Assembly: GCA_017860335.1 (NCBI GenBank)
Contig: JAFNAU010000053.1
Span: forward strand, 1-9,611
DNA length: 9,611 nt
From: Bacteroidota bacterium
GTDB taxonomy: Bacteria > Bacteroidota > Bacteroidia > Bacteroidales > Paludibacteraceae
Direction: 5' to 3'
The notes beneath the pieces are model-generated. The model was not told where the DNA came from. It did no database searches and saw only the letters and a list, made by a program, of their open reading frames with translations. Each line of letters starts with the position of its first letter. Within the stretch, counting starts at the first letter, position 1. Positions 1 to 6,655 of the stretch are shown here, one piece after another. The translations under genes were made by a program, and so were the position numbers.

Positions 1-112
1 AAAGAAAAGTTATTATCTTTTATTTTTCAAATTCTCTACAGGCAAAATTTTTACTCACAAGCTGCTTAAAAATGAATTATTAAGGAGCGACTAATTAATT
101 GATATAAAAACA
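1..112. other. AT-rich leader upstream of crt, no supported gene
   Basis: This short stretch is strongly AT-rich. All three forward frames are open from the window edge for some distance: frame 1 stops at 67-69, frame 3 at 81-83 and frame 2 at 92-94. The tail of an upstream gene could therefore end here, but none of the three translations resembles a C-terminus I recognise. An AAGGAG at 82-87 lies about 25 bases before the crt ATG, too far to act as its ribosome binding site. I find no exact TAnnTTTG promoter box, so crt may be transcribed from further left. Confidence 0.4.
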
Positions 113-889
113 ATGGAACAAAATCTAATAATTCAACAGGAAGGATTTATTGCTACAATAACAATAAATGCGCCCAAAACATTGAATGCGTTGAATGTTG
201 AAATTCTCAATGAACTGAGCAATGTTTTTGATAAATTAAATACAGATGAATCCGTAAGAGTGATAGTTATTACCGGAACCGAACGTTCATTCGTTTCGGG
301 AGCCGATATTCAGTCCATGACAGGAATGGGTTATGCCGACGCAAAAGCATTTGCGGAATTGGGAGCTTCCGTTTTACGAAAAATTGAGACTTTGCAAAAA
401 CCGGTCATTGCTTCGGTCAACGGTTATGCTCTTGGCGGTGGTTGCGAACTTGCCATGGCTTGCGATATCCGGATTGCTTCCACTAAAGCAAAATTTGGTC
501 TCCCGGAAGTAAGTCTGGGCATCACACCCGGATTTTCGGGAACTCAGCGTATGTCGAGGCTTATCGGTTTCGCAAAAGCCAAAGAACTCATTTTCACTGG
601 TAAAATAATCAACGCGGTAGAAGCAATGAATATCGGACTGGTGAATAAGGTGGTTGAGCCCGGATTGCTTACAGAAGAAGTGATGACAATGGCTCAGGCT
701 ATTGCTGTACAGGCACCAGTAGCCGTTGTAAATGCAAAAAAAGCTATTAATGATGGCTGGGATTTATGCATGGAAGACGGAATTAAACTGGAAATGGAAC
801 TTTTTGCCCGTTGCTTCGACACTCAGGACCAGAAAAAAGGAATGAAAGCGTTTTTAAATAAGCAAAAAACAGAATTCGATGGAAAATAA
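113..889 (+). CDS. crt: Enoyl-CoA hydratase/crotonase (3-hydroxybutyryl-CoA dehydratase type)
   Basis: A cytoplasmic crotonase-superfamily enzyme of 258 residues, the usual length for short-chain enoyl-CoA hydratases. It is expected to interconvert 3-hydroxybutyryl-CoA and crotonyl-CoA. The oxyanion-hole motifs are SGAD (residues 62-65) and GGG (108-110). Both catalytic glutamates are present: Glu112 in GGGCELAMACD and Glu132 in FGLPEVSLG, at the same 20-residue spacing as Glu144 and Glu164 of rat mitochondrial hydratase. The acyl-CoA pocket segment PGFSGTQRMSRLIG follows. The ATG at 113 is preceded by an in-frame stop at 92-94 with no alternative start between. The gene overlaps hbd by 11 bases, so the two are very probably co-translated. 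Having Hbd next door favours the C4 (butyrate or crotonyl-CoA) role over general beta-oxidation. Direction (fermentative or degradative) cannot be told from this window. The superfamily assignment is secure; exact substrate is inferred. Confidence 0.93.
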   Translation: MEQNLIIQQEGFIATITINAPKTLNALNVEILNELSNVFDKLNTDESVRVIVITGTERSFVSGADIQSMTGMGYADAKAFAELGASVLRKIETLQKPVIASVNGYALGGGCELAMACDIRIASTKAKFGLPEVSLGITPGFSGTQRMSRLIGFAKAKELIFTGKIINAVEAMNIGLVNKVVEPGLLTEEVMTMAQAIAVQAPVAVVNAKKAINDGWDLCMEDGIKLEMELFARCFDTQDQKKGMKAFLNKQKTEFDGK

Positions 890-1745
890 TCAGAAAAATA
901 AAAAAATTGCCGTTATAGGAACTGGAACCATGGGCAACGGAATTGCTCAGACATTCGCACAGGGCGGATATCGTGTTGTGATGAAAGACCTGAATGACGA
1001 ACTTCTGCAGCGGGCAGCGGGCAATATTGATAAAAGCCTTTCTCGAATGGTTGCCAAAGAAAAAATGACAGAAGCAGAAAAACAGGCAATCATGAGCAGA
1101 ATTAACACCACACTAAACTACGACGATGTGAAAGACTGTATTTTGGTTGTTGAAGCTGTTGGCGAGAACATGGAACTTAAAAAGCGCATTTTCAGGGAAC
1201 TGGATGAAATCTGCAACCCGGATTGCATTCTGGCAACCAATTCCTCTTCACTTTCCATCACCGAAATTGCAGCAGCAACAAAACGACCCGAAAAAGTTAT
1301 CGGGATGCATTTTTTCAATCCGGTTCCGGTTCTCAGGCTGGTGGAAGTTATCCGGGGACAGCTAACATCCGACAGCTCATACGTGTACATTTCGGAAATG
1401 GCAAAAGAAATCGGTAAAGTACCTGTACAGGTGAATGAAGCTCCCGGTTTTCTGGTCAATCGTCTGCTCATACCGATGATTAACGAAGGAATTGGCGCGC
1501 TGGCGGATGGTGTTGCAACAAAAGAGGAAATTGACGAAGCCATGAAACTGGGTGCAGGTCATCCCATTGGTCCGCTTGCGTTAGCCGATCTGGTAGGTCT
1601 TGACGTTTGTCTTGCCATTATGGAAGTGCTTCATAAGGAATTTGGCGACGATAAATACCGGCCTCATCCATTGCTGCGCAAGATGGTGAGAGCAAATCTC
1701 CTGGGACGAAAAAGCGGTAAAGGATTTTATGAATATCCGGATTAG
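879..1745 (+). CDS. hbd: 3-hydroxybutyryl-CoA dehydrogenase
   Basis: A 288-residue NAD(P)-dependent dehydrogenase, close to the roughly 282 residues of clostridial Hbd. It oxidises or forms the 3-hydroxyl of (S)-3-hydroxybutyryl-CoA in the cytoplasm. The N-terminal Rossmann domain has the dinucleotide loop GTGTMG (residues 14-19) and Asp37 at the end of the second strand, which favours NAD over NADP. The catalytic set of the HAD family is complete: Ser123 in NSSSL, His144 in GMHFFNPVP, Glu156 in LVEVIRG and Asn194 in FLVNR, all at a constant offset from human Ser137, His158, Glu170 and Asn208. The C-terminal domain ends in the family motif GRKSGKGFYEY. The ATG lies inside the last codons of crt, read in another frame. 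It catalyses the step adjacent to Crt, and a strong hairpin follows the stop. No thiolase, acyl-CoA dehydrogenase or Etf gene is in the window. Confidence 0.94.
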   Translation: MENNQKNKKIAVIGTGTMGNGIAQTFAQGGYRVVMKDLNDELLQRAAGNIDKSLSRMVAKEKMTEAEKQAIMSRINTTLNYDDVKDCILVVEAVGENMELKKRIFRELDEICNPDCILATNSSSLSITEIAAATKRPEKVIGMHFFNPVPVLRLVEVIRGQLTSDSSYVYISEMAKEIGKVPVQVNEAPGFLVNRLLIPMINEGIGALADGVATKEEIDEAMKLGAGHPIGPLALADLVGLDVCLAIMEVLHKEFGDDKYRPHPLLRKMVRANLLGRKSGKGFYEYPD

Positions 1746-1763
1746 GAATTGATTCTTTGGTGT

Positions 1764-1798
1764 AAAAAAAGGTATCTTTCAACAGGATACCTTTTTTT
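1764..1798. terminator. Bidirectional intrinsic terminator between hbd and tsaB
   Basis: A perfect 13-bp stem (seven A, then GGTATC, paired with GATACC and seven T) encloses a 9-base loop, TTTCAACAG. The A tract on one arm and the T tract on the other make a U-rich tail in either direction. The hairpin lies 18 bases after the hbd stop and 54 bases after the tsaB stop on the other strand, so it can end both converging transcripts. A weaker 5-bp stem (CTGCA/TGCAG, 1799-1818) follows it. Confidence 0.88.
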
Positions 1799-1852
1799 CT
1801 GCATTCTTTAATGTGCAGATTATATATTTATTGTCATTTCAAATTCAGTTTT

Positions 1853-2545
1853 CTATTGTCCCAGCAGTGATTTTGGGGTAGTGGCTTGAAATTCCTTCAG
1901 ATAGAATGGCTCATAGTATGCCACATCAGCAAAATCACCGGCATTGAATTTTTCTTCGGCTAGACGGATCATATTTTTTGCAAGAGGCACTATCTCGGGA
2001 ATAAAATGTGCATTCGGATGCGTCAGGACTTGCATGCATTTTTCCGATCCGTTTCCAAAAAATATAACCGGCTGCTTTTCAAGCAATTCGATGAACGAAT
2101 TTTCTGTTACTATTTCAGGAGTTATTTCATTGATGATTTTTAGTTCAGTATCGTATGCTGCAGTATAAACTTCCATCCGGCGCGCGTCGATCATGGGACA
2201 GAGTACAGGTTTTTCGGCATCGGGCAAATGTTTAAGCACCTCAACACACATCACCTCGAGCGTACTGACAGCAATCAACGGGATATTGTATCCGTAACAT
2301 AAGCCTTTTGCTGTGGACACTCCGATGCGCAAACCGGTGTAAGAACCGGGACCACCACTTACTGCAACGGCATCGGGAGTAAGATTTAATTCCTTCATCT
2401 TGTTTAGCGCCTGTTCTACGAATAGACTTAATTTTGCAGCATGATTAGCACCTTCGTAATTGCTGATATCAAAAATACATTCACCATTGTGGCTTAAGGC
2501 AAAGGAACAAACGCTGGTGGAAGTTTCAATATGTAGAATTGTCAT
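1853..2545 (-). CDS. tsaB: tRNA threonylcarbamoyladenosine (t6A37) biosynthesis protein TsaB
   Basis: TsaB is the inactive ASKHA-fold partner that dimerises with TsaD and, with TsaE, moves the threonylcarbamoyl group from the TsaC product onto A37 of ANN-decoding tRNAs. It acts in the cytoplasm and is near-universal in bacteria. The predicted 230 residues match the E. coli length (231). Visible family marks are the opening strand ILHIETSTSVCSFAL, the motif GGPGSYTGLRIG (64-75), MIDARRMEVYTA (118-129) and a closing YYEPFYLKE. The open frame runs a further 15 codons upstream to a TTG, but that leader has no family counterpart, so the ATG at 2543-2545 is chosen. The gene lies 68 bases downstream of the beta-barrel gene on the same strand and is probably transcribed with it. 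No function shared with those envelope genes is implied. Confidence 0.93.
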   Translation of the reverse strand: MTILHIETSTSVCSFALSHNGECIFDISNYEGANHAAKLSLFVEQALNKMKELNLTPDAVAVSGGPGSYTGLRIGVSTAKGLCYGYNIPLIAVSTLEVMCVEVLKHLPDAEKPVLCPMIDARRMEVYTAAYDTELKIINEITPEIVTENSFIELLEKQPVIFFGNGSEKCMQVLTHPNAHFIPEIVPLAKNMIRLAEEKFNAGDFADVAYYEPFYLKEFQATTPKSLLGQ

Positions 2546-2613
2546 GTTGTGGAAAATGTGGTTTGATAAAATTAAAAAAACTTTCAGCAAATCAGCAGAA
2601 TTGTGGTCAGATC

Positions 2614-3294
2614 TTATTCAGAGATGTCTTTTTTGCCTGTCAGCTGAAAGTAGTAACCCAGGCTGACGGAAATGTTCAGATAGTTGGAAGCCCGGAAATA
2701 ATCTCTTTTTGTATCGGCAAAAATGTTGCTTAATCCATAGTAAGCTCTTGTTTCTAACTGAAATACACCAGCTCTGCGGGTATGCAAATTATATCCAAAT
2801 CCGGCAGCAATTCCGTAATCAAACGGATGATAGATGGGAGTTTTTTGTTGTTCTTCAGGTGTTGTTACATTGTTGACAAGATCAGTTTCTTGCAGCAGAT
2901 AACTTAATTTGGGCCCAAGATTAAAAATAAAACGATTCGTTTTTCCCCAGTATAAGTGTGTCAATAACGGAAATTCCACATAATCAGCTCTTCGCGAATA
3001 ATCTCCACTGGCTTCTTCCCAGCCACGCTGCGAATAGTTTGCCTCTATCTGGAGTCCGCAATGGCTTTCGGTAACGAAACGGAAGGATAAGCCTCCGTTG
3101 TAACCGAGTAATGGCATTGTTTGATTGACTGTCGGATTAAACATGACCATAGAACCCGTCATTCCACCTGTTGCACCCAGGTAAACTTCAGGTGGGTCTA
3201 ACAGTACGGTTTGAGCCTTTACGGCAGGAAATAAAGAAAGAAAAAGCAATCCGGAAAAAAGAAACCTGAGAAACTTATTTACGTTTTGGTGCAT
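2614..3294 (-). CDS. Outer-membrane beta-barrel (porin/PorT family-like) protein
   Basis: Predicted 226 residues with a clear signal peptide: a basic start, a hydrophobic core FLFSGLLFLSLFPA and a likely cut after VKA (residue 27), leaving Gln first as is common in Bacteroidetes exports. The rest alternates polar and hydrophobic residues in strand-length blocks with many aromatics and glycines (for example GYNGGLSFRF, GIAAGFGYNL). It ends in a strand-like LNISVSLGYYFQL, close to the C-terminus as in 8-10 strand barrels. This fits the broad 'outer membrane beta-barrel' family that includes PorT. I do not see enough to call it the T9SS component PorT itself. The frame can start at a TTG at 3300, but an ATG two codons in (3292-3294) is preferred. 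The gene overlaps the end of the LysM gene by 20 bases, indicating coupled expression. Its cargo or role is unknown. Confidence 0.75.
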   Translation of the reverse strand: MHQNVNKFLRFLFSGLLFLSLFPAVKAQTVLLDPPEVYLGATGGMTGSMVMFNPTVNQTMPLLGYNGGLSFRFVTESHCGLQIEANYSQRGWEEASGDYSRRADYVEFPLLTHLYWGKTNRFIFNLGPKLSYLLQETDLVNNVTTPEEQQKTPIYHPFDYGIAAGFGYNLHTRRAGVFQLETRAYYGLSNIFADTKRDYFRASNYLNISVSLGYYFQLTGKKDISE

Positions 3295-5092
3295 CTTCAA
3301 TTAAATAAAGTTGTTGATTGATAAAACCGCCGCCATCACTGGTGCGTTTGAAATTATATCCCGACTGAATACCTCCGTCAAATTTCAACGTTTTCGATTT
3401 TTCGTTAAACTTAAATCCGGTATTATCCATTTGCTTCAGGAAACCATTTGTTAAATCATACCCAAGCATATCGAAACGCGGATTTTTGTCTGAATGAAAT
3501 TGTTTGTAATAAAGTTTATAATTACTTTCATACAGAGTTTTTTCGGCAGAAACAATGTCGGGATTAAATGGAGCAATATAGTACATTTTTGGTTTTTTAC
3601 CTGATTTATTGCGCCATGAATACTGACCCAGAACACTTACGTCGTAAGAGGTGCTGAGATCAAACAGTTTGCTGAGGTAAATCTGAATGGAAGAATAGTC
3701 TTCGCTGTTGAATATTATGATGTTTCTTTTATCAGTACGGAGATTGCTTTCTATGGTTTTCAGCGAAAGGATATCAGAACCAATTCTGGTATATGGAGTG
3801 TTTGATTTGTTAAGTTTCTGTAGCAGGAATTTGAAAAAATCTGTTCCATCCTCCGACCATTTTCCATTATTGGTCTCAGCGAATATAATGTTGGCATCGC
3901 TGAATTTATACCTGAACTGATCGGCTGTAAAATCTTTTTGAATGTCGTTATCCGGATTAAACTGGAATACATACGGATTGGTTTCAATATTATTTATATT
4001 GGAACTGAAAGGGATGATTGTGTTTATTTTTCTCCGGTTCGAGAAGTCAGTCAGCACCGGTATTTGAGCGGTATAAGCCGGACCTATGATCAGATCCATT
4101 TTTTGCATTTCGGGCTTATTAAGTATTTCATTAATCCGCACTTCGGTTTTTTCGGTATCATAGGTGTAAATATCGATTTTGAAATCTCCATTTTTTATAT
4201 TGTTAATGGCAAGCAGTGAACCCATGTAGAATTCAATAAATTTCTCTACCGTAGGATCTTTTTTCTCGCTATCAAGCATGAAAGGGAGTAAATATGCTAT
4301 TTTATACGACGTTTTCTGTTTAACTTTGGTTTCAGCAACCAATTCGTGGCCATTTGAGGGACTTTGATAAGGAATTTTTATGTCTGTTCCGGTTTTCAAA
4401 ACCGATGATGTCTCAGGATTAAGCCGTATGATATCTTCCACACTTACATTATACATTCTGCTGATGGAGTACAGGGTTTCTTTGAGTTCAACACGGTGAA
4501 TGAAATAGGTTTCATTCGTTCCGATATGCAGTGTAGTTGGTACTGTTCCGGTCTTAACCGGTTCTTTTTCAGCTTCTTTCAGTTTCTTTTTTTCTTCTTT
4601 CGATAATTTTTCTTCTTTTCGTTTTTCGGAAGGTTCGGTGTTTTTCTTTTTTATTGGTATACGCAGCACATCACCTGTTTTCAGACCTTCGGCCAGCTGT
4701 GGGTTAGCTTCACGTATTTCCTCCTGTGTGACATCATACTTGCGGCTTATTGCAAACAGTGTTTGTTTTTTTTCTACCGTATGAAGTATAAATCCTTCAT
4801 CTTCATCTTTAACCCGGGTTGTTGGTTGTTTAACTTTTCCGGTTTTGGGAATTAATATTTCCTGTCCGGCTTTTATGCCATCGTAAATTTGTGGATTTGC
4901 ATTATTAATATCAGCCTGTGTAACCCCGAATTTCTTGCTGATAGAGTATAATCCTTCACCAGCTTCAACCTGATATATATAATACTCTTTCCCGTCAACA
5001 ATTTTGGTAGGTATTTCGGATTTCTGTGCATATATTATTGCGGAACAAATAGTTAAAAGCACAAGAAGTAATGTACTTATTTTGATTCTCAT
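3275..5092 (-). CDS. Periplasmic protein with three LysM domains and a C-terminal type 1 periplasmic-binding fold
   Basis: Predicted 605 residues. A signal peptide (hydrophobic STLLLVLLTICSAII, likely cut after IIYA, residue 22) exports it. Three LysM peptidoglycan-binding repeats follow at about 38-82, 101-146 and 197-241. Each has the pattern of a Tyr/His-containing first strand, a TL/GL-x-x-IS-x-x-(Y/F) helix, an N-P-(Q/E) turn and a closing I-P strand. Repeats 2 and 3 are separated by a very charged Lys/Glu linker (147-180), probably helical. From about 263 to the end the sequence looks like a type 1 periplasmic-binding-protein or LpoA-like fold: an opening YKIAYLLPF strand, MDLIIGPAYTAQIP (332-345) and INTIIPFSS (356-364). 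A frame extension to a TTG at 5101 is possible, but the ATG at 5090-5092 gives the better signal peptide. No ABC permease or ATPase is adjacent, so I infer a wall-attached sensor or scaffold rather than a transporter component. The ligand is unknown. Confidence 0.83.
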   Translation of the reverse strand: MRIKISTLLLVLLTICSAIIYAQKSEIPTKIVDGKEYYIYQVEAGEGLYSISKKFGVTQADINNANPQIYDGIKAGQEILIPKTGKVKQPTTRVKDEDEGFILHTVEKKQTLFAISRKYDVTQEEIREANPQLAEGLKTGDVLRIPIKKKNTEPSEKRKEEKLSKEEKKKLKEAEKEPVKTGTVPTTLHIGTNETYFIHRVELKETLYSISRMYNVSVEDIIRLNPETSSVLKTGTDIKIPYQSPSNGHELVAETKVKQKTSYKIAYLLPFMLDSEKKDPTVEKFIEFYMGSLLAINNIKNGDFKIDIYTYDTEKTEVRINEILNKPEMQKMDLIIGPAYTAQIPVLTDFSNRRKINTIIPFSSNINNIETNPYVFQFNPDNDIQKDFTADQFRYKFSDANIIFAETNNGKWSEDGTDFFKFLLQKLNKSNTPYTRIGSDILSLKTIESNLRTDKRNIIIFNSEDYSSIQIYLSKLFDLSTSYDVSVLGQYSWRNKSGKKPKMYYIAPFNPDIVSAEKTLYESNYKLYYKQFHSDKNPRFDMLGYDLTNGFLKQMDNTGFKFNEKSKTLKFDGGIQSGYNFKRTSDGGGFINQQLYLIEDAPKRK

Positions 5093-5142
5093 AATTTTCA
5101 AAATAACAATAAAATTATACTACAGTTTTAGCGTTTAAATTG

Positions 5143-5150
5143 CAAATGTA
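5143..5150 (-). promoter_or_regulatory. Putative Bacteroidetes -7 box for the LysM operon
   Basis: On the - strand this reads TACATTTG, an exact match to the TAnnTTTG -7 element used by Bacteroidetes primary sigma factor. It lies about 50 bases before the LysM gene ATG, giving a leader of roughly 45 bases. No TTTG sits at the ideal 19-21 base spacing upstream. A TTGACA on the - strand (5174-5179) is nearby but too far for the canonical geometry, so the -33 part is uncertain. Confidence 0.45.
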
Positions 5151-5200
5151 CAAAATTTATAGATTGGAAAGGCTGTCAACAATAATAAATCGGACGTTTT

Positions 5201-5233
5201 TTTGTTTTTCAAAATAAAAAAGATGTATTTTTG
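5201..5233 (+). promoter_or_regulatory. Putative Bacteroidetes promoter for the T9SS cargo gene
   Basis: TTTG at 5201-5204 and TATTTTTG at 5226-5233 are separated by 21 bases, matching both elements and spacing of the Bacteroidetes TTTG / TAnnTTTG promoter. The expected start of transcription is a few bases past 5233, leaving an untranslated leader of about 95 bases before the ATG at 5333. The leader is AT-rich and shows no Shine-Dalgarno sequence, as usual in this phylum. Confidence 0.6.
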
Positions 5234-5332
5234 TAGAATAAACGAAAACAGTGCATTAAAATTACTGAAAGTTAATTAACTCGTTAAATAAGTTTACCCG
5301 GTAGTAAGAAATCCTGCCAAACCCGGATTAAT

Positions 5333-6601
5333 ATGAAACATTTTTTTCTTTTATTGATGATGTCTGTCCTTGCTGTGAATACATATTCACAGATTCAGGC
5401 CACGGGCAATTATACAGTGTATAATGAAGCAACCGGACTTGACTATATTTATATTTTTTCACCGATTGATAATGCAGCCGAGATACATTATACAACCACA
5501 GAAAATACAAATTCGGTTAAATGGTACACTTTCCTGGATGGAGTAAAAACCGAAATGACAAGTGTTTCAATTGTTTCGCCGACGGAAACCTATATTGATC
5601 CAAAGAACAATACCGGTTACATTATCAATGTGAACGGAAAAGATGTGGCGCGTTTCTGGGTGTTCGATTATTCGCAATATTTGCCCGCGTTTACTTCTAT
5701 AAGTGCAACTGACGGTGAAATACCCTGCGAAAATATTCTATTGAATTTAACCGGTAATCTACCGGAATTTAATTATCAGAATACGACTGGAGGCATATTC
5801 TCCATCGACCGTTACTTTGATATTGAATACAACACACTTGAATGGGATAAGGATAAAAAAGAATGGAAAGTGATAAAACATACCGAAGAAGTTAAAAAAC
5901 CGAGCCCGTTGATTGCTGTTCCAACCCCGTTTACCAAAACAACTTTTACTCTGAAAGGCGACCAGTTTACATCGTTGCTCAATATTCCTGAAATATCCCT
6001 CACATCGGCTGAGTATGAAACAAAAGCTGTAAAATGCAATATAACCAGTATTACCACGACCCGGGATGAAAAAAATGAGAATGATCGTCCGGAGAAAGAA
6101 ACGGATATTGAGGGTTCGGCGCCTCTCGATATTCAGTTCTCCAGCAATCCGACACCAAACGTGCGAAGTTATTTCTGGACAATTTACCGGAATGGTGAAA
6201 AGCTGATGGCTCGTTCCGAGAAAGACCACTTATATACTTTTTCAAAGGCAGGAAATTATAAAATTGAACTGAATGTAACCAATGGTATATGTACCGACTC
6301 ATCTTCAGTTAATGTAATTGTGATGGAATCATCAATTATTGCACCGGCTGTGTTTACTCCGAATAATGATGGTTACAACGAGGAGTTCAGGGTAGCTTAC
6401 CGGTCAATTATCGAGTATCATTGTACGGTTTATAATCGCTGGGGCAGGGTGGTTTACACTTCTTCTGATCCCGCGAAGGGCTGGAATGGAACAATCGGAG
6501 GAAAGCCGGCTGCCGAAGGCACATATTTTTATATCGTCAATGCCCGAGGTTCGGACGATAAAGTCTATAAACTGAAAGGACATGTCAACTTATTGAGATA
6601 A
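5333..6601 (+). CDS. Secreted PKD-domain protein with gliding-motility/T9SS type B C-terminal sorting domain
   Basis: Predicted 422 residues. The N-terminus is a signal peptide (hydrophobic FFLLLMMSVLAV, likely cut near TYS-Q, residues 19-20). Residues about 21-255 are beta-rich and match no family I recognise. About 261-331 looks like a PKD domain: APLDIQFSS, a central YFWTIYRNGE, then a YTFSKAGNYKIELNVTNG segment. The last 85 residues carry the CHU_C/TIGR04131 marks: PAVFTPNNDGYNEEF (338-352), YNRWGRVVY (367-375), GWNGTIGGKPAAEGTYFY (383-400) and a final LKGHVNLLR. This domain is the type B signal that directs proteins through the type IX secretion system to the cell surface or medium. Type B cargoes usually work with PorP/SprF-type barrels; none is recognisable here. 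The gene is divergent from the LysM operon and ends in a terminator. Secretion by T9SS is well supported; the role outside is unknown. Confidence 0.85.
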   Translation: MKHFFLLLMMSVLAVNTYSQIQATGNYTVYNEATGLDYIYIFSPIDNAAEIHYTTTENTNSVKWYTFLDGVKTEMTSVSIVSPTETYIDPKNNTGYIINVNGKDVARFWVFDYSQYLPAFTSISATDGEIPCENILLNLTGNLPEFNYQNTTGGIFSIDRYFDIEYNTLEWDKDKKEWKVIKHTEEVKKPSPLIAVPTPFTKTTFTLKGDQFTSLLNIPEISLTSAEYETKAVKCNITSITTTRDEKNENDRPEKETDIEGSAPLDIQFSSNPTPNVRSYFWTIYRNGEKLMARSEKDHLYTFSKAGNYKIELNVTNGICTDSSSVNVIVMESSIIAPAVFTPNNDGYNEEFRVAYRSIIEYHCTVYNRWGRVVYTSSDPAKGWNGTIGGKPAAEGTYFYIVNARGSDDKVYKLKGHVNLLR

Positions 6602-6628
6602 AAAAAGGCTTCGAAAGAAGCCTTTTTT
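6601..6628. terminator. Compact bidirectional terminator between the T9SS cargo gene and gcvT
   Basis: A perfect 12-bp stem (six A then GGCTTC, paired with GAAGCC then six T) is closed by a GAAA tetraloop, a stable GNRA-type loop on the + strand. The last A of the cargo gene's TAA stop (6599-6601) is the first base of the stem. The symmetric A and T tracts let it work in both directions; on the - strand it lies 27 bases past the gcvT stop. Confidence 0.9.
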
Positions 6629-6655
6629 ATGTCTGATAATTACTGAATTAACTGT

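Noticed and set aside
1118..1543. - strand open frame of 141 codons within hbd
   Set aside because: It is antisense to a complete Hbd with all catalytic residues; the translation is Ser/Thr-rich and matches nothing.
2546..2590. Upstream TTG start for tsaB adding 15 residues
   Set aside because: The added residues precede the conserved opening strand of TsaB and have no counterpart in the family; the ATG at 2545 gives the usual length.
2614..3294. Calling the barrel protein PorT, a core T9SS component
   Set aside because: Only the general small-barrel pattern is visible; I could not find features specific to PorT, and no other T9SS core gene is adjacent.
4560..4640. Low-complexity TTC/TTT-rich stretch that looks like a repeat
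   Set aside because: It encodes the Lys/Glu linker of the LysM protein on the - strand; the repetition follows from amino-acid composition and has no regular unit.
5271..5280. Palindrome GTTAATTAAC in the leader of the T9SS cargo gene
   Set aside because: A single 10-base AT-rich palindrome with no second copy nearby is likely chance; there is no basis to call an operator.
5759..6302. Overlapping - strand open frames within the T9SS cargo gene
   Set aside because: They lie opposite a protein with a clear signal peptide, PKD and sorting domain, and show no start signal or recognisable motif.
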